Positions 31,485 to 42,173 of a stretch of 55,533 nucleotides of DNA are shown piece by piece. Below the pieces are notes generated by a model that had not been told where the DNA came from, ran no database searches, and saw only the letters and a program-made list of their open reading frames with translations. The DNA is taken from the NCBI GenBank assembly GCA_022925895.1, contig JAKSYS010000406.1:1-55533 (forward strand), read 5' to 3'. The DNA is from Fragilaria crotonensis (taxonomy: Eukaryota; Bacillariophyta; Fragilariophyceae; Fragilariales; Fragilariaceae). Each line of letters begins with the position of its first letter. The stretch's first letter is position 1. The position numbers and the translations under genes were made by a program.

Positions 31485-33496
31485 ATGAGTAGATTCAACA
31501 CCATCGAATCATTACGCCCGCAGGACGACAGCGATGAGTTCAGTTGCGTCGATTTGTATGCCGTTGTAGAGGGAAGGGCACGACCAAACCCTCAAAGACC
31601 ACTGGTTGGGACAGGGACAGGCAAGAATGAGCGTTCAAGTCGAGACGAAAAAGAGCAGCTTCAGCGCATGGCTGATAACGATGCTGAGCAGAGAAAGATG
31701 ATCAGGGCGAAAGCGTTGGAGCAAAAGAGCAGTAGAAGACTCGATCAGGTTCAAGCGACTTCATATCCGTCAATCGAAAAGCACAAGGACATGGCAGACT
31801 CAGCGAAAGGTACTTCATGCAACGACAAAATCGAATCGTCGGACAAACCTCGTTTCAAGCCTTCATGCTCATCGTCGCAGTCCACGATCCCTCACCGCAG
31901 TCCTGCTGCTGCACCACGAAGAAAACTTCATGACATCCCCGTCCGCAGTGTTTCTCCTGCTCCAAGAGGTAGACATCATACCGACAGTGCTGCAGGTGCA
32001 TCCGTGGATGCTAAAGTTCCTGACACTAATCATACACGAGCAAGACGGAGAAGCACCATGGACAACTCATTCATCGGGTATCAGCCTGATCGTCACAACA
32101 GTTCTGCTCCAAGAAGTAATCGTGATATCAACAAAGAAGCCGGTCAAGTTCCTACCAAACCAGGTCAAGGAAGTCGGAGTCGATCCATCGACAAGGCTCC
32201 AAGCCGCAGTTCTGTTGCAACAAGTCGACACGATACGAACAACCAAGCCACTTCCTCGGTCGGCGCTCAAGTTCCTGCTCTACATACGCGGGCAAGACGG
32301 AGAAGCACCATGGACAACTCATTTATTGGACTGCAGATTGATCTTCGCAGTTCTTCTCCAGCGACTAGGCGTGATGTCAAAATGAAGCCACAACTCATGT
32401 TCCTACTAAACCAGGTCAAGGAAGTCGGAGTCGATCCATCGACAATGACAATGCTTCAAGCCGCAGTTCTGTCGCAACCAGTAGGCATGATACAACCAAC
32501 GAAGCCACTTCCTCTTTTGGTGCTCAAAATCCTGCTCAACATACGCGTGCAAGGCGTAGAAGCACCATGGACAACGCATTCATTGGATATCAGCCTGATC
32601 TTCACCATGGTTCTGCTCCAAGGAGTAGTCGTGATATCAACAATGAAGCCACCACTCAAGTTCCTACTAAACGTTCTCAAACATGTCGGAGTGGCTCCAT
32701 CGACGATGACAATGCTCCAAGTCGCAGTTCTGTCGCAACCAGTAGACAAGATAAAACCAACGAAGCCTCTTCCTCTGTCGGTGCTCAAGATCCTGCTCAG
32801 CATATGCGAGCACGACGTAGAAGCACCATGGACAACGCCTTCATTGGATATCAGCCTGATCTTCAACATAGTTCTGCTCCGAAGAGTAGCCGTGATATCA
32901 ACAATGAAAGCGCCACTCAAGTTCCCATTAAACCCACTCAAGCCTTTCGGGGTAGCTCCGTGGACAATGCTTCGATTGTGCATCAGCCTGTTCGTCACCC
33001 CAGTGATGCTCAAAGAAGTAGACGTGATGTCAACACTGAAGCCACTGCCTTTGCGGATGCTCAAGTTCCTGCTGAAAAGGCACGTGCAGGTCGGAGTATT
33101 TCCATCGACAAGGCTTCCATTGCATTTCTGCCTGAGCTTCACCGCAATGCTGCTCAACGAAGCAGGGGTGATATCAACAAAGAACCCACTTCCTCTTCGG
33201 TTGCTCACTTTCCTGCCAAACATACACTAACACGAGAAAGATTGAGGAACTCGATGGACAATCAATCCGTTGGAATACACACAGACCCATCTGGTCCTTC
33301 GCCATTGCCTCGGAAGAAACCTTCGATGCATTCAATCGACGGGTCTGGAATTCAAGCAGCTCAACCGCAAAGCTACATTCGATCGAAGGGCTTGACGGAC
33401 GATATCGCCAAGCCTTCGTTGTCTCCGAAAATAAATGGAGGCAAGTCATCTATTATTGGGAGGCAGACCTTGTGCAAAACTCCGGTACACAAGTAA
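31485..33496 (+). CDS. R-R-R-S repeat protein, copy 1 (one-base frame break near 32380)
   Basis: Start ATG at 31485, matching the paralogue at 42737 (both then reach DSDEFSCVDLYAVVEGRA). About 670 codons if the break is ignored. The frame changes at GATGTCAAAATGAAG (about 32378-32383), where parallel repeats read GATATCAACAATGAA, so one base is missing in the A run. After a conserved N-terminal domain of about 70 residues, the protein is nearly all tandem repeats. Each has TRARRRSTMDN-FIG-QPDLH, a SAPRS-RDINNEAT segment and a SRSIDK-APSRSSVATSR segment. The R-R-R-S/T and R-S-x-S-I-D sites fit basophilic kinases (family knowledge) and the rest is disordered. It is a possible multisite phosphorylation scaffold (inference); no family recognised. 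The downstream 500 bases are also duplicated with copy 2. Confidence 0.7.
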
Positions 33497-34012
33497 ACGT
33501 AAAATTTTTGTAATTGTCAGTAATAGGATGATTATGAGAAGAGAGATGCTAACGACTTGTTAAATTGTCGTAGACCAAGAGCGCACGAAGACTTTGGCTG
33601 CTCTCTCACATAACTCAATGGGTTAGCATCCAGCGATCACGTTCGTCGTCGGTCCGACAATGAAAAACGATGAGATCTAACCTTTCGCAAAGGGTGTCAA
33701 ACGATTTAGGTAAATAATTTTTCATTATATCATCCTTTGTCGTGTTTTCTTTTACAGTAATCAGTACTCGGCTATATTCGTCGTTCGTTTTCTTTTATTA
33801 CAGGACTTTAATCCCTGTCGTGTCATTTGAGTCCGGTCCCATAGTTCATCCTAAAGCTTCGGGTCCCCAGAAATGCACGGGTGAGTTTCGCTTAGCAGGA
33901 TCCATTCGAACATCAATAATGTGCGATCCAATGTAACGTAGGAAAACGCTAAATTACTGATGATGGGAGATGGGATACGCGCTAATGTCCTTATCCGAGC
34001 CATGGACTGGCA
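33497..34012. repeat. 3' flank of copy 1, duplicated at ~44002-44560
   Basis: Shared words in the same order with the flank of copy 2 include TTTGTC/TTAGCCTT near the stop, GAGTCCGGTCCCAT (33829) against GAGTCTGGTCCCAT (44327), and GGGTCCCCAGAAA-GCACGGGTGAGTTTCGCTT. GGATCCATTCGAACATC and GATGGGATACGCGC follow. Homology stops near 34012 (GGACTGGCATTA versus GGACAGGCATTG), just before a copia relic. Confidence 0.7.
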
Positions 34013-34169
34013 TTACAGCGCAAAACTCTCCTGTCGCGACGTTCTTGAGAATCGCTGCGAGGATGGTGAATGTGCTTTACCACACCGCTTCTGTTCTCCA
34101 GAGCGAATAACTTAACAACAAAATCCTCGCTCATCGAACCATCGCAAGCACAAAAGAGTTCAGGACGAT

Positions 34170-35935
34170 GGATTATAGGGCTTGGTCCTTCGAACGTATT
34201 GTTGCCTTGTTCAACGAAGCGAATTTGACCATGCGAACTGCTGCGTGGCGATATTCATGATTCTTGTCATGTATCAAAAGCTCACGAACCACGCCGACAC
34301 GATTGGCGACAGACGTCAGCCTGCAACCGCATCTACCGCGCATGTTGCTGCGCCGCAGCCGACCAGGGGGGAAACCAGCTATCACCTTGACTTGGTCCGC
34401 AAGACCTTTGCGGCCTTGAACACAAGTCGTTACATACGACGACGCCGAACTTAACGAATTTGAAGAACCAACCCCCTTGGTTGACATGAGACTGAACGCA
34501 CACGAGACATCAGAGGCAGAAGCGAGCTCCGATGAAGCGACTAGAACCTTATTTGACCACAACACAATCGACTTGGACACAAAAAGAGGAGACCAAACGC
34601 AGACGCAGCCATCAAGGGCACCCTCGATGCGACCGCCGAAATGATGAGCCTGCACTTCCACCATGGGCACGTCCCTTTTTCCGAGGATCCAGAACATGAC
34701 CGAGGCCGCAACGCTTCCGTCGATATTGGCTGATTGTCGAGATTCCACAAGTGTGTGTCATGCAATTACGACAGAATGAACAGGAGAGCGAAGCTACCGA
34801 AGGCTACAACGAAACCAATAAGGGCGGTCGCGGTCAAGAAATGACACCAGGTTCATGTGTCTCCATCGAGCAGCACAAATCCACTACCTGGTACCCCAAG
34901 GCTGATCAGTCACATCAGGGCACGTCGACAATCCAACAGTACCCTTGCGCGACAGTATTCGTCGACTACCACAGTGGCCTCGTCGCATCAAATACATCCA
35001 CCTCCAGAAAACACTCTAGGCTCTAGGGGGGAAAGAAAGCTGTTGAGACGCAGTAGGTGAGTCACCGTACGACACTCACATGCAGACAACGGAAGATTGG
35101 CGACAACGTCTTCGTAAACCACGCGCGAGAAACCATGAAGGCATCAGTAATTGAAACGAATCTGAGAGCTGCAAGGGCACCCAACGACGATGCCCACGTA
35201 CGCCGAAGCGCAGTGGCCGAAGGCGATCACGAGCAACCTATTGCATACGGCCATACGAATGGCGCGGCGAAGCGAACGAGATTCTGAATTCAACCCCACG
35301 CAAATCAAATAAGGGGCAGATCTCCAACCAGCTGTTCGCAAAACCTGGAGCACCGATATCGCTTAGACACTTCCACACGTTCGGTTGCCCGATACATGTC
35401 CTCAACAACGAGTTGGCAGCTGGTCAACCAATTCCAAAATGCGTTTTGAGCACGAGCACCGGACTCGCGTCGCCAAAATTCCACGACGCCTTCGACGAAC
35501 TATTCGAAACAGTCAGAGATAGAACGATTGGACTATCACCACGACAATGATTTGCCAGTCAGCCACGCATTCAAACCACGAGGATCGACCAGGAATGTAA
35601 AGGGAGGCAATGATACAACTGGTGAGCGAAGAGACAGGGACGCAAAACGGGGCGAACAACGTTACTCCTTTCAGGGTCGAACGCTCACAACAGGAATGTG
35701 ACGAGTTAGCTGCAGCTGGCCTATCATCACCGACCACTTCGAACGAGAGCGAATCACTCTTTGTCAACGAAAGAAAACGCAAGTCGACGAGATCGCAAAG
35801 CAACACAAATCGACTCAGAGGTTGACCAACAGTACATGAAGCGGTTTCACGCGAGAGATCTAACACAAACGACAGTTGTGCAGTACAACGAGCAATAATC
35901 GATGCAGAAGAGTCGGTCATCACTTACGAAGAGAC
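34170..35935 (+). pseudogene. decayed Ty1/copia pol relic (integrase and linker)
   Basis: Plus-strand pieces in shifting frames match diatom copia integrase. 34840-35030 reads PGSCVSIEQHKSTTW, then CATVFVDYHSGL, the first catalytic-Asp region. 35270-35400 reads EILNSTPRKSNKGQISNQLF, then LRHFHTFGCPIHVLNNELAA. 35440-35520 reads STGLASPKFHDAFDELFETV, with an internal deletion before it. 34440-34560 (EFEEPTPLVDMRLNAHETSE) may be gag-pol linker. Many stops and frame changes; no LTR pair seen. It occupies the spot where homology between the two duplicated blocks ends. Confidence 0.65.
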
Positions 35936-36629
35936 CCAATCTCTCTAGCGGCACGCTCCGACCGAGGTAGTACACGATTTATGTACAGAGTAATGATGTA
36001 CAGTAACTATGGTCGTGCGTCGTGCCTATAATTCTCTCTTATACGAGGAGAAATGGCAGAACTACAGGCACGACCACTCTACAGTAGAAAACAGGTGTTT
36101 GCATTGTTAAACATATAACTTATAACTTATAACTAATACAACAAACAGATTGTTTGAAGGGACTGTAGGAAATGAACTATGTTAGCACTGGATGGATTTC
36201 ATCAGATGAAACATAAATGACGTTGATTTTTGACACCAAAACAACAAGTTTGTGTTTTCTTAAGCATCGGCCTAAAAGTACTTCTGACACCATTGAACAC
36301 TCTTGTTCCTCTGTCATCTATTGCAATGATGCCATGCTACAAATTGTACACAAATCAAGAGGAGCTGTACCTTTTGTCCCAGATCAATGAAAGACAAGAT
36401 CAGGTGAGACCTTGAGAGTGTTGTCATTGCTTTCACCTTCATCAGTCACACGCTCGAAGGAGGAGGAATCTGAGGGGCAACACGGCGGACAAGTTTAGCA
36501 ACCGTATGGTACACGCGCAACTGGACGTTTCCAGTTCTGACCCGGATGCACTCCGGAGCATGAACAAATGGACAGGAGACAGGAGTGATGCAATGCGTGC
36601 CGGGTTGATGTACACAGTGCTGATGACAT
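35936..36629. other. intergenic between two copia elements
   Basis: No gene supported. GTAC words near 35970-36005 and 36080. The 5-bp target duplication CCTTG of the full-length element is at 36630-36634. Confidence 0.4.
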
Positions 36630-36634
36630 CCTTG

Positions 36635-36770
36635 TGTTGTTATCCCCGGGGAACCCGGAGGGTCATTGTGATTACGTCACAGGTCGCAACACTATGCCCA
36701 AGTCCAGGGCCACCCAAATCTAGCTCATAATTTATGTAGCTCACCGTTTTGAACGACAAGCACTTCAATA
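36635..36770 (+). repeat. 5' LTR of copia element
   Basis: 136 bases beginning TGTTGTTATCCCCGGGGAAC and ending ACAAGCACTTCAATA. It contains TGATTACGTCAC, a bZIP/CRE-like core, and a short inverted CCCCGGGG. The start is fixed by the target duplication. The end is not the usual CA, so it may be off by a few bases. Confidence 0.9.
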
Positions 36771-36894
36771 GAGCTACATAACCTTTTCAACCCTCGGCGT
36801 CGAGAACGATCGCCGTATACCTCCGCCGACGTAGTCATCAATACTACTCGGATATCGTGTTGTGTGTCGAGACTTTTCTCCACCGACTTTCACC

Positions 36895-37971
36895 ATGTCC
36901 TCGTCCGCGAAATTCAATTTCCCATTTGACACGTTGACACCCATCACTGGCAAACCAACAAATACCACGTTGCAGCTCCTACAGCGCCAACTATTCACGA
37001 ATGCACGTTCCGTCCCATCCGCCCGAGGCGGTGGTCTTCACGGACATTTGGCCATCCTCCTCAGCGACGCCGATTACATCGCTCGCGTCGGGGTTGCCTT
37101 TATCATTCCTGTGCATCCTGGTCCGCCTCCCATTGCCGCCGGCACTGCCGCAGCCATTTCCGTTGCCCTCCGAGCCTACACGGATGCCCTTGACGATGTT
37201 GCTCTATACAACAATTTGCGTGCAGCCTTAACCGCCCAAATTCTGACTGCCGTTAATCCCTCGTTTCTTAGCGCACTCGAAGATCCCGATTTTGGATTTG
37301 GCGACATCACACCATTCGCCATGCTACAACATCTTCGCAACGAGTATGGTACCATGACACCGGAGGAGTTGGAACGCAACCGCGCCGCACTCTCCGAACC
37401 ATGGAATTTCGATGATCCCATCGAGGATTTATGGGCGAAAATATCTAACATTCAACGCGTCGCAACACTCGGAGCGCTTCCCATTCCTGATCTCACGGTC
37501 ATCACGCTCACTTTGGCAATGATTGAGAAAACTGGTCTCTTGTCTACTACTACTGACAAGTTCAGATTGCGACCAACCACCGAATGGACGCTCGACCTTT
37601 TCAAGGCCGAATTCAAGTTGGGGAATCAAGAGCGCATTCGCCGCCTAACAGCTAGCGACGCGGGCTTCCATGGCGCACATCATGCAACCATCATCACCCC
37701 ACCGCCCAATACCGCTGCGGCCGCAACTACGCCTTCAACGGCAACCGCCCCACCACCTCCGCCGACGCAACACGTCTCTGTCGAAGGCGGCAAAATGTAT
37801 TATTGCTGGTCGCACGGTCTTTCGCCAAATCGGAAGCACACTTCCGCCACGTGTTTGAACAAAGCGGCTGGACATCGCGACGACGCTACCGCATTCCGCA
37901 TGCACGGCGGCAACAACACTATCGCCACTGGTCGTCCTCGTCGGTTTCCAACAACTACCACACAAGAGTGA
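36895..37971 (+). CDS. gag: copia Gag
   Basis: 358 residues from ATG at 36895 (MSSSAKFNFPFDTLTPITGK); an earlier in-frame non-ATG start is not preferred. The N-terminal and middle parts are the copia Gag core (LSALEDPDFGFGDITPFAML, PEELERNRAALSEPW, DDPIEDLWAKISNIQRVATL). The C-terminus has a zinc-knuckle-like Cys/His cluster (YYCWSHGLSPNRKHTSATC, then NKAAGH), as in diatom copia Gag. It packages element RNA in virus-like particles. It ends at TGA; the same frame then stays open for about 130 bases, into the start of pol. Confidence 0.88.
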   Translation: MSSSAKFNFPFDTLTPITGKPTNTTLQLLQRQLFTNARSVPSARGGGLHGHLAILLSDADYIARVGVAFIIPVHPGPPPIAAGTAAAISVALRAYTDALDDVALYNNLRAALTAQILTAVNPSFLSALEDPDFGFGDITPFAMLQHLRNEYGTMTPEELERNRAALSEPWNFDDPIEDLWAKISNIQRVATLGALPIPDLTVITLTLAMIEKTGLLSTTTDKFRLRPTTEWTLDLFKAEFKLGNQERIRRLTASDAGFHGAHHATIITPPPNTAAAATTPSTATAPPPPPTQHVSVEGGKMYYCWSHGLSPNRKHTSATCLNKAAGHRDDATAFRMHGGNNTIATGRPRRFPTTTTQE

Positions 37972-38101
37972 CGCCGAGGGGAGCCTGCCCCAAGTTGCAA
38001 TTTAGTACTGTGTTCCCCACCGCCAGATAACGTTTTAAACGATATTGGTTACACTCATCTATCTTCTACGCCTGTAGGTCCCCCACCAGCCTTTCTCCGA
38101 A

Positions 38102-39436
38102 ATGACTGCCATCGCAGACAGTGGCAGCACCGCTCACTTCTGCACTATTGCCGCCACAGTAATAAACAAACGCATAACCAGCACCCCTATCGGCATTACC
38201 AATCCTAACGGTACGGTTATGTATTCAACTCACGAAGCCGATCTAGACATCCCTTGTCTCCCCGCCGCCGCTCGCCGCGTTCACATTGTTCCTGCCCTAA
38301 AATCCCACTCGTTGCTATCAATGGGCCAATTGTGCGATGCCGGGTGCGAAGTTGTGTTTTCCGCTGCGGCCGTCCATGTCCATCACAACGACAAGCTCAT
38401 CATGAGTGGCGACCGGTCACCGCTCACCGGCCTCTGGCATCTCGACCTCGTCAACGTCACACCAGCGCTGCCACCCACACCGCCCGCCAACAACTTACAT
38501 CTCAGCTTCGCCGCCATCGCATCCACCACGCCTGCCGACCTCGTTGCGTTTGCACACGCAACCATGTTTTCTCCGGCACTCTCCACGCTCAAAACTGCGC
38601 TGGACCGCGGTTACGTCCCAGATTTCCATGGCCTCACGACCAAAACCTTGTCCCGCTACCCACCCCTGTCCGTAGCGATGATCAAAGGCCATCTCGATCA
38701 ATCGCGCAAGAATCTCCGGTCGACTAAAGCCCACACCACCGACGCACCTGTCGCCCCTAGTCCCGACGACGAAGACGATGATACCAGCTCCCATTTCCCG
38801 TTGAGTGAACCGCAAAACACCCGCACACATCATTGTTTTGCAGCCATCTTTGAGCCTGCCACCGGCCAGATTCATACCGATCAAACAGGCCGTTTTATCG
38901 TCGCATCCAGTACCGGCAACAACTATATCCTGGTATTATATGATTACGACAGCAACAGCATCCTGGTGGAACCGATGCGAAATCGTACCGGCGCCTGTAT
39001 TCTCACTGCCTTCAAGGTTCTCCACGCCCGCCTTGTCGCCGCCGGTCTCCGCCCACGCCTCCAACGCCTCGACAATGAATGCTCTACGGCATTGAAGACA
39101 TTTCTCACTGCCGAAGACATCGATTATCAACTCGTGCCTCCTGGCGTACACCGCCGCAACGCAGCCGAACGTGCCATCCGCACTTTCAAAAACCACTTTA
39201 TTGCCGGCTTGTGCAGCGTCGACAAACACTTCCCATTACATCTGTGGGATAGACTCCTGCCCCAGGCCGAAACAACATTAAACTTGTTGCGCGGCTCGCG
39301 CATCAACCCGAAACTGTCTGCATATGCACAACTCCATGGCGTTCGACTGCAACCGCACTCCCATGGCACCGCCTGGCATCCGCGTCCTTGTACATGTCAA
39401 GCCCCACGATCGCACCACCTGGTCTCCACATGGTGA
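38102..39436 (+). CDS. pol: copia Pol part 1: protease and integrase
   Basis: Opens near MTAIADSGSTAHFC, where DSG is the aspartic protease active site. The integrase follows, with catalytic D in QIHTDQTGRF, D in RLDNECS and E in NAAERAIRTFKNH (DDE order, correct spacing), then LLPQAETTLNLLRGSRINPK. After about 39345 the true frame continues elsewhere: NRTPMAPPGIRVLVH and DGWYTGPAL lie in another frame. At least three further small frame changes occur before the RT part begins, so the protein as read ends with about 30 non-native residues. Confidence 0.85.
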   Translation: MTAIADSGSTAHFCTIAATVINKRITSTPIGITNPNGTVMYSTHEADLDIPCLPAAARRVHIVPALKSHSLLSMGQLCDAGCEVVFSAAAVHVHHNDKLIMSGDRSPLTGLWHLDLVNVTPALPPTPPANNLHLSFAAIASTTPADLVAFAHATMFSPALSTLKTALDRGYVPDFHGLTTKTLSRYPPLSVAMIKGHLDQSRKNLRSTKAHTTDAPVAPSPDDEDDDTSSHFPLSEPQNTRTHHCFAAIFEPATGQIHTDQTGRFIVASSTGNNYILVLYDYDSNSILVEPMRNRTGACILTAFKVLHARLVAAGLRPRLQRLDNECSTALKTFLTAEDIDYQLVPPGVHRRNAAERAIRTFKNHFIAGLCSVDKHFPLHLWDRLLPQAETTLNLLRGSRINPKLSAYAQLHGVRLQPHSHGTAWHPRPCTCQAPRSHHLVSTW

Positions 39437-39550
39437 GGATGGTTGGTATACCGGCCCCGCCCTGAATCCTACCGTTGTTACACAGTTTGATATGGGCCTC
39501 ACGAGCAACGCGCATCTGCGACACGCTCACATGGTTACCCACCGCTACCG

Positions 39551-42121
39551 ATGCCTGTCGCTTCATCCGCGGATCGCATTCTCGCCGGAATTTCCGCCAT
39601 CTTGCACGCATTGCAGCATCCATCCCCCGCGTCGCCATTAGCACCGCTCACGACCACCCATCACGACGCCGTCATACGCCTTACTGACCTCCTCAACGCC
39701 GTCGTCACCCCACCAACGCCAACGACTCTCGACGCGCCCGCCGCCATTGCACCTACGGCCCTGCTGCCAACGACCGCAACACAATCCGAGTCCGTGCCCG
39801 AATCCCACGCCGATGCAGATCCACCACTGAGGGTGGCGTTGCCACCCTCGTTCCCCGATGCATCTCTGAGGGTGCCCAGCACTAGCCCCCCATCCTCTGC
39901 CGTCAACGTGCCCAGTCCCCGTACGGTCCCCTTCGCGCCGTTGCCGTCCGATCTCGTCGTCGCCACGTTCGCCAACTCTACCGGACTCCGTGGTAAACAA
40001 CGACGCAGGGCCACGCGCCGCCGTCTACCCCCACCGCCCTGCGAGAATACCGCCCAGACTCTCCCTCCCACCAAACGACACACCAACGCGCGGCCTCCGG
40101 ACCTTCCTTCGTCGCCCCCATCGGCTTCCCGCGCTAAGCCACGACACTCCCACGGCACCCGCCTTGCCTCACGTCTACGGCACATATCCGCCGCTGCTCG
40201 CGCCGTCATTCTTGCTTCGGCTCGCGCTGCGCACACGGCAGCACCGTCTCACTATGCACTACACGGTAACGCATTCAATCCTGACACCGGCAAACTGGCT
40301 GAGTATCGCGAACTCAGCCAGTGCAGCGAAGGTGCTTTATGGCAAAGCTCCAACGCGGATGAAATCGGTCGACTTGCCCAAGGACACGGCGATCAAAAAG
40401 GCACCAACACTATGTTTTTTATCAACGTGTCCGACATTCCCAAAGGGCGCAAGGCAACGTATTTGCGCGTCGTTTCCGCCATGCGTCCAGAAAAAGCAAA
40501 CCCACGGCGCGTGCGTTGGACCGTCGGTGGCGATCGCATCGATTATCCCGACGACGTCAGCACCAAAACCGCCGACCTCACCACCGCCAAACTCCTCATC
40601 AACAGCACCATCTCGACGCCCAATGCGCGCTACATGACTGCTGACCTCAAGGATTTCTATCTTGGAACCCCCATGTCCAGGTACGAATATATGCGCATTC
40701 CCATCGACATGTTGCCAGATGCCATCATCGACGAATACAACTTACGTCCGCTCTTTCACAACGGATACGTTTACGTCGAAATTCGTCGCGGCATGTACGG
40801 CCTCCCGCAAGCCGGCCGTCTTGCCAATGACCAACTCATTGCGTTCTTGGCACCGCACGGATATCGCCCCGTCCCGCTCACGCCTGGATTATGGCGCCAC
40901 GACACCAAAGACATCGTCTTCAGCTTAGTCGTTGACGACTTTGGCGTTCATTACACTTCACGCACCGACGCCGAACACCTTATCTCTACCCTCGAATCCG
41001 CGTATCAAGTCAGCACTGATTGGACGGGTTCGCGATATTGCGGTTTAACGTTGCGTTGGGATTACGACGCCCGAACATGCGACATTTCCATGCCCGGTTA
41101 CATCGAACGCGCATTACTGCGCTTCCAGCATCCATTGCCCACCAAACCCGAACATTCTCCCCACCCCTGGCAAAAGCCCAACTACGGCGCCAAAACCCAA
41201 TTTGCCATCGTACCTGATGACGCCACCGCTCTCGATGCCACCGACAAGCGCCGCATTCTCGAAGTTCTCGGTACACTCCTTTTCTACGCTCGCGCCATCG
41301 ACTCCACACTACTCACCGCCATCGGCGAACTCGCCACGGAACAATCCGAAGGCACCAAAACAACGATGGAGAAGCTCTCCCAACTTCTGAATTACTGCGC
41401 CACGCATCCCAATGCCACTGTCCGCTTCACCGCCAGCGACATGATCCTTGCGGTCGAAAGTGATGCTTCCTATCTGTCGGTCGTCAAAGCCCGTTCGCGT
41501 GCTGCAGGATATTTTTATCTCACCACTGCGCCCGTTACATCCACCGCCGCGCTCAAACCAAATGGCGCCGTCCACGTCCTCTGCCACATCATGCGCGAGG
41601 TTCTCTCCAGCGCCGCTGAAGCCGAACTTGGTGCTCTGTTTCATAACGGAAAGGAAGCATGCCCCCTCCGCATTGCTCTTGAAGAAATGGGCCATCCCCA
41701 GCCTGCAACCCCCATGGCTACCGACAACAATACTGCCAGCGGCATTGCTACTGATACTGTCAAACAAAAACGGTCCAAAGCAATCGACATGCGATTTTAC
41801 TGGATCCGCGATCGTGTTCGACAAGGCCAGTTCAAAATCTACTGGAGCAAAGGTCAAACCAACCGTGCCGATTATTTTTCCAAACATCACTCTTCTTCTC
41901 ATCATCAGGCAATTCGTTCCACATATTTATATTCACCTACGAATCCTACGCGAAATTACTTCGACTGCCTGTCCGATGACGTCGCTCCACCGCTTCCTAC
42001 AGCCAATTCTACAGTGGCCCCTGGTGAGGGTGTGTTGTTATCCCCGGGGAACCCGGAGGGTCATTGTGATTACGTCACAGGTCGCAACACTATGCCCAAG
42101 TCCAGGGCCACCCAAATCTAG
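39551..42121 (+). CDS. pol: copia Pol part 2: reverse transcriptase and RNase H
   Basis: A long Pro/Ala-rich linker is followed by RT. DLKDFYLGTPMSRYEYMRI has the first catalytic Asp. VEIRRGMYGLPQAGRLAN is the copia GLPQAG block. SLVVDDFGVHY is the catalytic VDDFG variant of YVDD seen in diatom copia. RNase H follows: VESDASY (Asp), SSAAEAELGAL (Glu), ATDNNTASG (Asp), then KAIDMRFYWIRDRVRQGQF. The frame runs past the RNase H tail (NRADYFSKHH) into the 3' LTR. Purine-rich GGTGAGGGTG precedes the 3' LTR as the polypurine tract. The first 150 residues overlap the frame-changed linker, so the natural start is upstream in Pol part 1. Confidence 0.88.
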   Translation: MPVASSADRILAGISAILHALQHPSPASPLAPLTTTHHDAVIRLTDLLNAVVTPPTPTTLDAPAAIAPTALLPTTATQSESVPESHADADPPLRVALPPSFPDASLRVPSTSPPSSAVNVPSPRTVPFAPLPSDLVVATFANSTGLRGKQRRRATRRRLPPPPCENTAQTLPPTKRHTNARPPDLPSSPPSASRAKPRHSHGTRLASRLRHISAAARAVILASARAAHTAAPSHYALHGNAFNPDTGKLAEYRELSQCSEGALWQSSNADEIGRLAQGHGDQKGTNTMFFINVSDIPKGRKATYLRVVSAMRPEKANPRRVRWTVGGDRIDYPDDVSTKTADLTTAKLLINSTISTPNARYMTADLKDFYLGTPMSRYEYMRIPIDMLPDAIIDEYNLRPLFHNGYVYVEIRRGMYGLPQAGRLANDQLIAFLAPHGYRPVPLTPGLWRHDTKDIVFSLVVDDFGVHYTSRTDAEHLISTLESAYQVSTDWTGSRYCGLTLRWDYDARTCDISMPGYIERALLRFQHPLPTKPEHSPHPWQKPNYGAKTQFAIVPDDATALDATDKRRILEVLGTLLFYARAIDSTLLTAIGELATEQSEGTKTTMEKLSQLLNYCATHPNATVRFTASDMILAVESDASYLSVVKARSRAAGYFYLTTAPVTSTAALKPNGAVHVLCHIMREVLSSAAEAELGALFHNGKEACPLRIALEEMGHPQPATPMATDNNTASGIATDTVKQKRSKAIDMRFYWIRDRVRQGQFKIYWSKGQTNRADYFSKHHSSSHHQAIRSTYLYSPTNPTRNYFDCLSDDVAPPLPTANSTVAPGEGVLLSPGNPEGHCDYVTGRNTMPKSRATQI

Positions 42122-42168
42122 CTCATAATTTATGTAGCTCACCGTTTTGAACGACAAGCACTTCAATA
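42033..42168 (+). repeat. 3' LTR of copia element
   Basis: Identical, as far as I can read, to 36635-36770. Preceded by a purine-rich tract and followed by the target duplication CCTTG at 42169-42173. Confidence 0.9.
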
Positions 42169-42173
42169 CCTTG

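Larger units (their letters stand above)
36630..42173 (+). mobile_element. full-length Ty1/copia (CoDi-type) LTR retrotransposon
   Basis: 5' LTR 36635-36770 and 3' LTR 42033-42168 look identical over 136 bases. They are flanked by the direct repeat CCTTG (36630-36634 and 42169-42173), the 5-bp target duplication. The internal order is gag, protease, integrase, RT, RNase H, that of copia elements. LTRs are short, as in other diatom copia elements. Identical LTRs mean a recent insertion, yet the pol region has several frame changes, so either it moved in trans or the consensus has indel errors. Confidence 0.93.

Noticed and set aside
32456-33223. 255-residue minus-strand frame in repeat gene copy 1
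   Set aside because: Antisense shadow of the repeats; both genes read well on the plus strand with a matching N-terminal domain.
34173-34748. 191-residue minus-strand frame
   Set aside because: Lies antisense to the decayed copia relic; no homology recognised and no start or splice support.
39661-40236. Several long minus-strand frames in the copia element
   Set aside because: GC-rich codon bias of pol keeps antisense frames open; the plus strand has the RT and RNase H motifs.
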